64,000 nucleotides of DNA from Canna indica (Eukaryota > Streptophyta > Magnoliopsida > Zingiberales > Cannaceae), in assembly GCA_034359265.1 (NCBI GenBank), contig CP136890.1:42816501-42880500 (forward strand), given 5' to 3'. The translations under genes were made by a program, and so were the position numbers. How positions within the stretch are numbered: position 1 is the first letter of the stretch; the number at the start of each line of letters is the position of its first letter. The notes below the pieces were generated by a model, which had not been told where the DNA came from, did no database searches, and was given only the letters and a program-made list of their open reading frames with translations. Below are positions 23,659 to 34,414 of this stretch, piece by piece.

Positions 23659-26600
23659 TTAATCTTCAATGTCAACAACATTTGCTTCTTCTTCATCCTC
23701 CTCAATGGCACGTGTTTGAGTCCTCAAGAAAAATTCTTCATGTTGATCTACTTCATCAACTACACCAACATTAACTAATACATTGGATGCATCTAACTCC
23801 GTTGTAGGCATAATAGGTTGTACTGCTTCAACCTCATCCTCTTGAAAAAAATCATCGATCTGTTGAGGGATATTATCATCTTTTTCTTCTATGTCTTCAT
23901 ATCTATTTCTTGCTTTAATTTTGCATGCAACCCACCAATCACTCCTTCCTTTTTTCTTTGCGGGGTAACTCGTGTAATAAACTTGTTGAGCTTGGTCAGC
24001 TAAAACAAAAGGAGCATCAATATAAAGTTTTAACTTGTGATTGATTTCAACAAGTCCATGACGAGGATGTACCCTAACTCCTTTTTCGGTATCAAACCAC
24101 TCACATTTAAATAACACCACCTGATTTCCTTCACCAAAGTATTCTACCTGTACAATATCAATCAGGATGTCATAGTAATCACGATCATAATCATTGTAAC
24201 AACTGCCCTTAACACAAACACCACTGTTTATTATTTTCTTTCCATATGAATATTCCTTGGTGTGAAACTTATATCCATTAACAAAATAACCCTTCATAGA
24301 TCGAACAAATCTTTGTGGGCCTTGTGCAATGGCAAGAATTCGACTATCAATCGTGTCAATATTATGATTAACCTATCACAAAAAGAAGAAAAAGAACAAT
24401 TTATAATATAGTCATGATTATTCATATTAAGACAAAAATTATTATATTATTCAACTTACATAGTCTCTCAACCATTTTGGAAATTCTCTATCTCGTAACT
24501 TCTCAAGCTCTGCGTCAGTCAAGTGTGGTTCTCTTTGCATAACGATATTATTAAACTCACTAAAAAATAATAAAGTTTACATTAATATAAAGTAAATATA
24601 CGAAATAATTAACACTACTATACGTACTCAATGAAAGGAGCGATCTCTTCACAATTCATAAGTACGTAAACCTAAATTGCTTTATACTCATTTTCGTCGA
24701 CCCTCCTATAACGCCCAACAACCCCACAAGGTCGACCAGGATAGGTAAAGATAGATAGACGTCCCACAAGTTAGAACTCCACCATCATCATTTTGAGGTA
24801 CTTGATTGAACCTTGTGTGTACCTTATGGTCCAGGAATAAAATGAACAAGAAATTAATATTTCTTATATAATACATATATATATGTGTGTGTCCGTGTGT
24901 GTGTGTTTCACAAATCAATTCAACCTTGTGTGTACCTTTGGTTCGAAGTAAAAAGAACAAAAATTAGAAATTTCCTCAATGATATATGCTTCACAAATTG
25001 ATACTTCGACATATGCTCGATTTTTCACTTTTTTCTTCAATTGAAGCATATACCTGAAAATATTCTTAGAAATTAAGACGTAATTTTTTTCAAAAATTTC
25101 AATCAAGAATAAAAAGGAAGATGTGTTACCTTTCAAATCTATACATCCATCTATATTGTACCGGACCACCAATTTTAACCTCATAAGCTAAGTGAACGGG
25201 GAGATGCTCCATAGAGTCAAAAAATCTTGGTGGAAATATTTTCTCAAGCTTGCATAGTATCTCGACAATGTTTAACTCAAGTCGTTCTACATCCTCAATT
25301 CGCAACACACTTGAACACAAGTCCCGAAAAAATAAACTCAGCTCAGTTAATGCATCCCATACTGGATCAGGTAATAAATCACGAAATGCAATTGGAATAA
25401 GCCTTTGCATGAAAATATTACAATCGTGACTTTTCATTCCATAGAATTTGCAGTCATCTATATTTACACACCGACTTATGTTTGAAGCATAACCATCGGA
25501 AAATTTTAATTCTTTAACCCATTGACATACTGCTTTGATTTGTTGTTTGTTCAACACAAATGAGGCTCTCGGCTTCAACATTTTCCCATTAACATGCTCT
25601 AATTCTAACTCAGAGCGCTTGCAATACTTAGGCAAATCAGCTCTGGCCTTGACATTGTCTTTTGTTTTCCCCTTGATGTCCATCACTGTATTGAATATAT
25701 TTTCAAATACATTTTGTTCAATATGCATCACATCTAAGTTATGCCGTATTAAATTTGTATGCCAATACAGTAAACTCCAAAAGATACTTTTTTTGACCCA
25801 ATTATGTTGTTGGCCAAATCCAGAAATTCAAGCATTAATACATTGATTTCCAAATTGAATATCAGGCAATTTATCGACACATGCCTTTATATCATTGCCC
25901 GATAATCGTGGAGGTGGAATATCTCTTTCAATTCGGCCTTTCATAAATTTATCTCTTTGTTGTCGATATGGATGATCAAGAGGGAGAAACAGACGATGAC
26001 AATCGATAAATGATATCTTTCTCCCATTTTCGAGAACAAAAGCTTTTCTATGCTCTAAACAATAGGGACAAGCTAACCTCCCGTGTGTGCTCCATCCTGA
26101 TAGCATAACATATGCAGGGAAGTCGCTGATAGTCCACATAAGTGTTGCTCTGATTTGAAAATTTTGTTTTCTAAAGACATCATATGTCAAAATTCCATCA
26201 GACTATAACATGTTCAGTTCATCTATCAATGACCTCAAAAATATGTCAAGTTCTTTACGTGGGCTCTTTGGTCCAGGAATTATCAAACTTAAGAACATAA
26301 ACTGATCCTTCAAACACATAGATGGTGGCAAATTGTATACAGTAATGAGCACGGGCCAAACTGAATAGGGAATAGAAGAATGCCCGAATGGGTTGAAACC
26401 ATCGGTGCACAATCCTAATCTGACATTCCTTGGGTCAGAAGCAAATGAAGGATGGTGAGCATCATATTGTTTCCATGCCTCACTATGCGCAGGATGTGCA
26501 ACAACGTTGGAAGTACGATTCTTAGCATGCCAAATCATATGCTTTGTAGTTTTTTCAGACATAAAAAACCTTTGAAGTCTTGGTGCTATAGGGAGATACC

Positions 26601-27375
26601 GTAAGACCTTATACGGTATATTGTTTTGTCTACCATTATTTAATAGTCTTGGTTTATATCGAGCATGTCCACACACTAAGAACTACGTTAAATTTGTTGT
26701 TTCTTTATAAAATAACATGCAATTATTCTGACATGTATATATCTTCTCGTACCCAAGTCCTAATTTCTTTATCATCTTCTTTGTTTTGGAAAAATTTTCT
26801 TCCAACTTTGCATCTTCTGGTAGCATATCTTTAATTATTAACATCAGCCGATCATAGCAAGTTTCACTAATGTTAAACTCAGATTTGCAATTAAGCAACT
26901 GTGACATGGCTGATAGCCTACTTTGACTCTTACAACCACTCCATAATGACTCATCTGCATAATTCAGTAATTCAAAAAACTTAGCAGCTTCATCATTTGG
27001 TCTTTCTTCTCCAATACCTTCAATACCGATTGCATCCACCACCATAGTTCTATACGGATTTTGAGGAGCATCAAAGCTTTCTGATTGAGGAATGCTTGAG
27101 GATTCACCAACTTCTTCACTTGTCAACTCCCCATGTGCAATCCATTGTGTGTAGCCAAATATAAATCCCTTCGAGCATAAGTGATATTCCACCTCATCTC
27201 GACAATGAAATTGAAGATTATTACATTGTCGACATGGGCACCTAATTTTATCACCAGAAACATATTGAGTTTTGGAGTATGCAAAATCAAGAAATCCCTT
27301 GACTCCTTCCATAAATTCATTAGTCAACGCTCCTCCAATTATCCGACGTTTCATCCAACTACGATCGGTATACAT
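23659..27375 (-). pseudogene. CACTA-1 TNP2-like transposase (tnp2), decayed
   Basis: Minus-strand gene in the standard order of En/Spm TNP2 proteins. From ATG 27375 comes a transposase-associated domain (MYTDRSWMKRR, CPCRQCNNLQFHC). Then the tnp2 catalytic region runs from about 26900 to 25830 (VCGHARYKPR, YKVLRYLPIAPRLQRFFMS, GLCTDGFNPFGHSS, GWSTHGRLACPYC). A DUF4218-type region follows at 25731-25126 (MHIEQNVFENIFNTVMDIKG, YGMKSHDCNIFMQRLIP), and a DUF4216-type region at 24297-23659 (GYFVNGYKFHTKEY, GVRVHPRHGLVEIN, DWWVACKIK) with an acidic tail. Introns lie between the last blocks. Premature stops occur near 26680, 26200 and 25827, so no full protein is made. In active elements this is the enzyme that cuts the termini. 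Confidence 0.85.
24700..25000. repeat. Partial tandem duplication inside TNP2
   Basis: Two versions of an AACCTTGTGTGTACCTT block (about 24808-24828 and 24922-24942) repeat the coding segment for KVHTR(L/F)N, with a GTGTGTGT tract between. This adds to the damage in the transposase gene. Confidence 0.65.
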
Positions 27376-27455
27376 TTTGATTAACTCTTTTCAACCTAGC
27401 AACAATATTAAGCACATTAATTATTAACATGCACAACATACAAAAGGAACCTTAG

Positions 27456-28830
27456 GTTTAAAGCAGCAGTTGAAAATGAGGTTGATGCAAAAGTGAAAGT
27501 GCTAAGAACTAATAGAGGAGGAGAATTCACCTCTAAACCTTTTGTGGATTTTCATGATGAACATGGAATAAAACATCAGCTTACTGCAAGGTATACACCC
27601 TAACATAATAGGGTTGCAGAAAGAAAAAATTGAGTTTTGGTAGAAATGACTAGATGTCTGCTGAAGGGAAGTAAGCTGCCTAAAAACTTGTGGGCAGAGG
27701 CTTTTAATACTTTAGCATACATTATAAATAGAAGCACAACCAAAGCATTGCTTGAGAAAACATCATATGAAATTTGGTGTGGAAGAAAACCAGATCTCAG
27801 TCATCTATGAAAATTTGGGTGTGTAGCCTATTGTCACATACGTAAGCAAAGAAGAAAGAAGCTAGATATTTCAGGGCTGAAATTTGGTGTGGAAGAAAAC
27901 CAGATCTCAGTCATCTAAGAAAATTTAGCTAACAGTTCAAGTTCAGGGCTGATATTTCAAGATGAAGCTGAAATTGTGAATGATGCATCAACTTCATATG
28001 TGAATCAAATTGTCAATTCAGATATAAATGATGAAATCAATGACAGTAGCAGTGATTCAAAGATGGACAATTTATCAACTTAATGTAAAATCTGCATTCT
28101 TAAATGGAGAACTCAAAGAAGAGGTTTATGTAGTTCAACAGTTCAACCAAAGGATTAAAGGAAAGGAAGAAATGATCTATAGGCTAAAGAAGTCCTTATA
28201 TGGCCTAAAGCAAGCTCCAAGGAGCTGGTATGAAAAAATTGATAGTTACTTTGTTACTGAAATTTTTTTCAAAGAAGCAGGAATGAACACACATTATATA
28301 CAAAAGAAGATGAAAATGGAGATATTCTAATTGTTCTTCTCTATGTGGACGACTTGCTTTATTGTAGTAACAATGAAAAAATGAGAGAGGAGATCAAGAA
28401 CATAATGTTCAAGACTTTTAAGATGACTAATCTGGGTGAGATGAAATTCTTCATAGGTTTGGAAGTTCTATCTCGTTTCATGAATGATCCCAGAGCAGTA
28501 CACTTCAAGGCAGCAAAGAGAATTTTGAGATACTTGAAGGGGACAGGTAATTATGGATTACATTTGGGAAGAGACAATGATCTGAAACTGCTGGGGTATT
28601 CTGATAGTGATTGGGGAGGATAAATAGTTGACAGGAAAAGTATTACTGGATATCTATTCAAAGTTGGAGCAAGTACAGTGTGCTGGTGTTCTAAAAAGCA
28701 GAATTCAACTGCATTATCTTCAGCCGAAGCTGAATATGTAGTAGCTACTTTAGCAAGCTGTCAGGCAATTTGGATGAGAAGAATTTTGTTGGACTTTGGG
28801 ATTAATTTGACACAAGCTACATGCATATAG
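27456..28830 (+). pseudogene. Copia-D: rearranged copia pol remnant within CACTA-1
   Basis: Plus-strand pieces of a Ty1-copia pol without LTRs: integrase (RTNRGGEFTSKPF, LLKGSKLPKNLWAEAFNTLA, SYEIWCGRKPDLSHL), then reverse transcriptase (YQLNVKSAFLNGELKEEVYV, RLKKSLYGLKQAPRSWYEKI, LYVDDLLYCSNN), then RNase H (HFKAAKRILRYLKGTGNYGL, STALSSAEAEYVVA). It has stops and frameshifts, and two coding segments are missing. A block of about 40 bp (TTTGGTGTGGAAGAAAACC, near 27775 and 27884) is present twice. The remnant runs without a gap into the U-box fragment. It could be an inserted retroelement that lost its ends or DNA captured by the CACTA element. Confidence 0.85.
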
Positions 28831-28832
28831 CT

Positions 28833-29155
28833 TGCAAGAGAAGATGGCAAGCATTAAAGCTCTTTCCACTTTAGTGCGGTCTTTGTCAAAGGATGCTGCA
28901 GACAGTAGAGAAGCAGTAGGGTTGCTGTTGGATTTGTCCGAGATTGTAAAAGTTCGACAAAGAATTGGTAGAATCTGAGGCTGTATGGTGATGCTGGTGA
29001 CACTGCAAAATGGTAATGACACTGTTGCATCACAATGCGCATAGAGGTTATTGAGTGTGTAAACAGCCAATGCACACAATGTGATTCTTATGGCAGAGGC
29101 CGGCTACTTCGTACCATTAGTACGCTATCTAAAAGAAGGTACTTTCAAGAAAATC
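28833..29155 (+). pseudogene. Captured U-box/ARM protein fragment (PUB43/44-like)
   Basis: Reading on the plus strand gives ALSTLVRSLSKDAADSREAV, GLLLDLSEIVKVRQRIGRI, a stop, GCMVMLVTLQNGNDTVAS, and after a frame change NVILMAEAGYFVPLVRYLKE. These are armadillo-repeat helices of the kind found in plant U-box E3 ligases near PUB43/PUB44; the family call rests on pattern memory. The U-box itself is absent. Stops and a shift make it a pseudogene fragment. It directly follows the Copia-D RNase H remnant and lies antisense to the transposon's own genes. Confidence 0.7.
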
Positions 29156-30339
29156 TTCTTAATTTCTTTCTTAAATTTAATGTACTGTGCTAGCATGCAT
29201 TGTTTATGATGTTTAGTTTTTAATAGCATTTTGCATTTAGTTTCACAATCCTTCTGAACTGAATATAGGCAAAGTAAGTTGAACTCTAGTCTCTCGTTTC
29301 ACAAGTCAGCTAAAGATGAAACAATATCCATATTGCATTCTCTAAAGCCAATCAAGAAAAAAGGTTAAAACAACACAAGCAGTAGAGTAAGTTGTAACAT
29401 TCACATTTTTCTGATAAAAGCATTCTTCTTCGCCCAATTAAAAGTCATACCAATGAATTTTCAATACCATAATATACTCTATTCATTACGTTCTTCGACC
29501 AAAAACTCAAAAATCAACGCTAACCTTAGTGCACGATAAGCTAAGATAGTTGGCACCATGCGTGCGTACTCATCCTAGAATGGTCCAGATTATTTATTAA
29601 ATTAACACTCCAACTGTACAATTATGAACTTGACTTAAATAAATGCTATAACAAGAGGTCATGGCATTTCTCATAGTGTTACAACATTTACAATGCATCA
29701 AGTGTGTGGAAGTTGGATCAGTTTATTTTGCGTTGGTGATGGCATATCAGATAGCATCCAGTTCAGAACAAATGATTGTATGTTCTCCATTTTGATGTAT
29801 TCATAACTTCATTTAATCATAAATCCCATCACCAGTAACATATATGTTATGAATGAGGGAGTTTAGGTCTTAAATATAGGTCTTATGGGAGAATCCTGTA
29901 GTAGTCAAGATTTCCTTGCACAATATGCTTATTACCTATATTCAGTTCAGACTTAATGATTTTATCAGTCTAGAGACTACTTACGCAACTAGCTAAGCAA
30001 TTCTTTGCCTGTGAACTACAGTTTATTACTCAACTAGTGAAAAATAAATCCTACTAACTTTCCCCATTCAATTTTCTATTGTGTCTGCAGGTTCAGAAAT
30101 GAACAAGACCCTGATGGTAAACAAAGGCCCAAAGGTCTGGAAAAATAGAAATAGCTTATGTTTTTCATCTACAAAGCTCTATCTGAAGTGATGGTAAACA
30201 AAGGCCCAAAAATAAATTTCAACACAACTACTTTTCAATTGACCAGAACAGAGACTTCTCAAGGCCATGGTAGAACAACTTGTTGGTCAACATCAAAAAA
30301 TTAGCCTCGGCCAGGAATAATTGAAGCTGAACCTATCCA
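29156..30339. other. Non-coding interval with one exon-like piece
   Basis: Mostly AT-rich intron-like sequence without a supported gene. One exon-like piece follows a good acceptor (TTGTGTCTGCAG, ending near 30090) and reads FRNEQDPDGKQRPKGLEK before a stop near 30147. I cannot assign it. A phrase GGTAAACAAAGGCCCAAA occurs twice (about 30115 and 30190). Confidence 0.45.
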
Positions 30340-30617
30340 GATTGTAGACACTCAGCAGATAAAAATTTTCTGTGATGCTTCTTGATTTTCTGAGTTCAGT
30401 TTATCTGGTTTTGGAGTTTTTGCTCTAAAAATTGATAAAGAGGTTCTGTTTGAAATTTCTTATTGCAAACAAATGAAGTCTCCTCTTCATGCTAAAACTT
30501 GGGCTGTTTGGTTAGCATTGAACAAAGCAAAATATCTAAACCTAAGGAATGCCAATGTATACTCGGATTGTAAATTAGTAGTGAATTTTCAAGATGCTCC
30601 TACAACCAGTTTGTGAT
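30340..30617 (+). pseudogene. Second RNase H-like (RVT_3) fragment in CACTA-1
   Basis: The frame reads QIKIFCDAS, a stop, then GFGVFALKIDKEVLFEISYC, SPLHAKTWAVWLALNKAKYL and ANVYSDCKLVVNF. The first Asp (FCDAS) and the Asp of YSDCK match the RNase H-like pattern of the ORF at 18594, while the usual Glu position of the central helix reads Lys (HAKTWA). It is shorter than a full domain and ends at about 30617. It is related in type, but not nearly identical, to the intact ORF. Confidence 0.65.
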
Positions 30618-31015
30618 TAATAATCAAGCATGAAGTCTAGGGTCATCTATCTCAAAGTCTCTAAAAAAAGTTTCAAGATGCATTCTACTATCTTATTATA
30701 GAGCCTTGTTATGTCTAAAATTTCTAGCACATATAGTGTAGTATTTATTTCTTTTGCACCATATGACTAGTGATGGATAGATGGACCTGACTGACCTGAT
30801 CCTATTTGCAAGTGTTACGTGTTGTATCAACTAAATTCTTCAAAAATAAATTCTGGTTCTGATAACTTGAATACGTACAAGCAAGATCAAACCAAGAATG
30901 ACCTTTTTTTGCTGCCATTTTAAAACTGGCGGCACAACTAGTTCCTGATTTAGATTCTTTCTTTCTCCTTATAATTTCCATATAGTTAACGAGGTGTATT
31001 TTGCAATGTTTACAG

Positions 31016-31099
31016 GCTTCCTCACATGGGGAGGAAGGAATGACCTTATTCTATGTCTGTTGTAACCCAACTTGTGGCTATAGATGGAGAGAAAGCTGA
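31016..31099 (+). pseudogene. Captured last exon of RNA polymerase II subunit RPB9
   Basis: After an acceptor site (GTTTACAG, ending 31015) the 28-codon exon reads through GEEGMTLFYVCCNPTCGYRW and ends RES-stop at 31099. This is the C-terminal zinc ribbon strand of plant RPB9-type subunits (CxxC pair CCNPTC, then W-R), ending at the family's usual C-terminus. It is in frame and undamaged, but no upstream RPB9 exon with the first zinc ribbon is seen. Together with its acceptor this shows capture of genomic DNA, not of cDNA. Confidence 0.75.
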
Positions 31100-31439
31100 T
31101 CAGTCAACTCACAAATATGACGAGCTAGACCAGTTTACAAATAAACGAACGACTCCATGCATGCCTGAGTAGTTCATACATGCATCAGGATTGACATCAC
31201 TTTTCCGTCAGTAGCTTGCAGTGCTATTGTTGCTTGTGCAACAATACCATTTCCATTCTACATTGTCACTTGTTTTGGACATCCCATTTACTTGCTTACA
31301 TCTATTTAATCTATTTTTTATTAATCATGATATATACATGCCCTTTGTTTGCAACTGTTACTAAAAAGAGAGACCTAATGCATGAAGTGTTATCAGGTTA
31401 AATTAGATCAAGGGATAGAATCTGTTTCTTAGCCAAAAG

Positions 31440-32261
31440 ACGCGAGAATGAAAATTATCAAGCTCTGGCAGTGAGTTAAAATGGTCATGTTATAATAAAT
31501 CCTATCAATATGGGATCTCTCTTCGTGTAAGCATCTCATCTTTATATGAGATCTTGTGATTAATAAAAAATGTAGGTAGATGGTGAGAGTGGAGACAAGC
31601 ATTAACGAAAATTTGACCTTCATTAACTAAAATTAAAAACATCTCTAATCTTTGACTAATGTACACATTGATCATCCAAATGTTCAGAATAAGTGACATG
31701 AAATCGCAACTGAAATCGAACTTCCACAATCGAATGGGAAATCGAGCGCTCGAAACCCGTAGAAGGGAAGGAATCCACTCGTCGGTCGGCTGTCTGTGAC
31801 GACTTGCGCTTCCTCTAAGTGCTTCCTGCGCTTCGCCACAAAGTAATAGAGGATTAGGGCACGAGGAAGGGAGGAACCTGTAGAAGGGGAGGGAAGAAAT
31901 AAAAGCTCGGATCAGCTGCAAGGAATTAGAAGGAACCTGCGCTATCTGTGATGACTAGCTCGAACCGATTGATTTGTTGGCTGCGGGGAAGGAACCAGCA
32001 GGGAAGGAGCCTGCGGGTAGGGAACCGGCGGGGAAGGAAACTATGGGGAAGGAAGAAGTGGCTTTGTCGGGGTGGCCGGGGAAGAAGGATGACGAGTGGG
32101 AGAGGGGGAAGAAAGACGATGCTTTGTCGGCGTCGGCTGAAAAAAAAGAGGCACGAGAAATTATTTTGACGAGTGGGAGAGGGGGAAACTAAAGTGGTCG
32201 GCCGAAACGAGAGAGGGAAAAAAAAAATTGGTCGGCTGAAACGAGAGAGGAAAAAAAAATG
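31440..32261 (-). other. CACTA-1 5' leader region, shared with CACTA-2
   Basis: GC-richer block near the transposon's 5' (right) end with phrases such as CGGGGTGGCCGGGGAAGAAGG, GACGAGTGGGAGAGGGGGAA and CCTTCCCTTCTACAGG-type repeats on the minus strand. The same block stands at 51200-51580 in CACTA-2 in the opposite orientation. It is probably the promoter and untranslated leader of the transposon transcript. Open frames here on both strands show no known domain. Confidence 0.55.
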
Positions 32262-32345
32262 CTAATTTACCAACAGATTATTTATCCGTTGGTAATTTTG
32301 TTGGTAATACCAACAAATTATATTCGTTGGTAAAAAAAAAATTGG
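32262..32345. repeat. Subterminal repeats of CACTA-1, right end
   Basis: Five or so TACCAACGGAT/ATCCGTTGGTAA-type words in both orientations between the leader region and the CACTA terminus. The same series is found at 51116-51195 in CACTA-2. Confidence 0.8.
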
Positions 32346-32371
32346 TGAAGCTATATTTTCTTGTAGTGAAT

Positions 32372-32600
32372 TGGGATGCGCTCGTCCAAATTTGCCCCTT
32401 TAAGATATCACAGGAATAATCGGGATTTGCTCGTCCGAATTTATTCCTTAAAGAAACTGGGGAACAATCGAGATTTGCCCGTCCGAACCTGTTCCACGGG
32501 AAAACACAAGAACAATCAGAATTTGCCCATCCGAACTTGTTCCAAAATAATAACGTAGGAATAATCGGGATTCGCCCATCCGAACTTATTGCTTTAACAC
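32372..32600 (+). repeat. Minisatellite, right part (about 52-bp unit)
   Basis: Four to five further units of GGAATAATCGGGATTTGCTC plus GTCCGAACTTATTCC with variable spacers continue the array cut by CACTA-1 at 14807. The array belongs to the LARD-like element. Confidence 0.8.
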
Positions 32601-34414
32601 AGGCTTGGAATTAACCATCCACCTTTTCGGGCCTAGCCCGCAATCCGGCTCTTAACCAAGCCTCTCCGTCATTCATAAAGATATGGTGCAACATGACCTA
32701 AGTCAAGTGTCTCCTAAGATGTCTCAGGGATGTCTCTATTGGGGAAACTCCACAACACCCAATGCCTGATCCCAACTCCTAGACCCGTAATGTCATAATC
32801 CCGTAAAGTTTTATTTCATGCATAACATTTATTTGTTGGTTCACAACAGGTTATGCTGCCCTTGAATTTTAATTATGCAATTAAAATTTATCATCACCAA
32901 AATCATGGTTTTGTTTTAGGGTTTATTTTTAGCTTACTGTTGAGCCCGAAACTGATATAACCTGCTCGAATCAGGTTCCGAAAGTGTGTCCTATGATTCC
33001 AAACTATATTTTCTGGTCAAAATGATAGGTTACACGACTATGTTCAATAAACTATACACACCACAACAAGGATTTCAAAATCAGCCCTAAATTAATAATT
33101 CAGCATGAAGTTTTCAGCATACCAACGTAAATAAATCCAAAATTTACAAAAATTAAATCCTTATTTACCATCATAACAGAATTATATCATTGAGACAAAA
33201 CTCACAAGAATCAAATCATGTTTATTTAACCAAGATTAGCAAGTATCAAGATAATCTTCAAACAAGAATCAAATTACATGATCGAGAACTCATATCAAGA
33301 ACACTCATTGCTTCAAGATCAAATCTTATTTTTATAAAACGTGATCAACATCCAAAAATCACTTAATTTCAAGGCATGCATCAATAATACAAGAACTTAA
33401 ATTGGTAAGGAACTCAAGGTATAGACCTCAAAGATAAACAAGAACTTTCACTTAGGCATTTCATCGAATACCTTGCGGGCACCCTTGTTTCTTCCTTGGC
33501 CGAGCACCCCTAGGGTAGTCCTAGGGCTGCCGAGCCCCATAGGGGGGGTTTTCGGATGTCCTCTCACATGGCAATCACAAAAGAAACGGCAAGGATTCAA
33601 TAGTCGACGAAAAACCAACAATAACATCTTGATTTCAAGAACGGCTCAAGAATACGAAAGAAACCCGAGAGAAGGAGGGGTAAAACCACTCACCTTGATT
33701 AGAAAAACAAATTAGAGAAGCTAGAACTTCCAAGCGGCAGCCTCCAAATCCGACCTCAAAGGGAGGCGGCTCGGCTCAAGCAAGGGGAAAAGGGGGCGGC
33801 GGCTCCACTCCAAGCCACCGGCTCCAAGAAAGGGGAAGAGGGAGAGGGGTGGCTCGGCGTGGCTAGGCGGCTCCACTCTGCTCGGCTCCAAGAGAAGGGG
33901 AGAAGGAGATGAAGGGGGCTCTGCTCGACGGTTGCAGCTTGAGGACGGCGGTTCCAAGAAAGGGGAGAGGGGTGGCTCGACTGCTCCTCTCTCCACAAGG
34001 CTTGTGCGGCTCCAATCGGGATCTACAAGACAAAGGGGACGGGGATTTTATACTCCCCTCCTCAAACCTAATTCCACTAACCCTCTTAGCAAACCCGCAT
34101 CCGTCTCGAGCCAAATCTGAACCCGCTAACCTGACTAAACTTAATTAACTCATTCTAACCCCAAGCCCCACATAAACATCAAGCTCATGCACACCCATGC
34201 GACATAATTTAATAATCATACAGATGCAACATAAAATTAAATAAATTTATCCAATCAAGAAAAGAAACTGCATAATTCAAATTTCCACTTACTCGAGCTC
34301 GCAAGCTCGCATCGAACCATGAGTTGACCCGGCTCGACCTCAAACTAGCTCGCTAGGCTGTCAATCACAATTAATGATATAAATAATTATTAATATCTAG
34401 GATATTAGATAAGG

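Larger units (their letters stand above)
14808..32368 (-). mobile_element. CACTA-1: 17.6-kb En/Spm element with TNP2, TNPA and captured cargo
   Basis: The right end, reverse-complemented, is CACTACAAGAAAATATAGC. The left end is GACTACAAAAAAATAGG, the same terminus with its first base changed. The 3-bp duplication AAT flanks both sides (14805-14807, 32369-32371). Subterminal arrays of CCGTTGGTA words lie inside both ends. Transposition genes are on the minus strand: TNP2 (27375 to 23659) and a TNPA-type gene (20424 to 15571). Plus-strand cargo is an RNase H-like ORF (18594), a copia pol remnant (27456), a U-box/ARM fragment (28833), a second RNase H-like fragment (30340) and an RPB9 exon (31016). 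Stops in TNP2 make it non-autonomous today. Confidence 0.9.
14046..34409. mobile_element. LARD-like non-coding element, copy 2 (interrupted by CACTA-1)
   Basis: Starts TGTCACGCCGACCGG at 14046 and ends ATCTAGGATATTAGA at 34409. It is flanked by a perfect TAAGG duplication (14041-14045 and 34410-34414), which rejoins the Copia-B integrase frame. Its own DNA is 14046-14807 plus 32372-34409, about 2.8 kb, with no recognisable gene. It includes a minisatellite, a GC-rich stretch (33480-34040) with open frames on both strands that look like chance, and phrases such as AACTCAGTGAGTGGTTC (14479). Five-bp duplication suggests LTR-type integration, but I see no second LTR and only one end has TG. Class uncertain. 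Confidence 0.65.

Noticed and set aside
33721..34148. Several overlapping frames on both strands rich in Pro, Ser and Glu
   Set aside because: Low-complexity GGCTCGGC/AAGAGGGAGAGG sequence in the LARD keeps all frames open; no conserved motif.
14046..34409. Standard gypsy LTR retrotransposon
   Set aside because: The TGTCACGCC start suggests it, but there is no second LTR, no primer site and no coding sequence, and the other end lacks CA.
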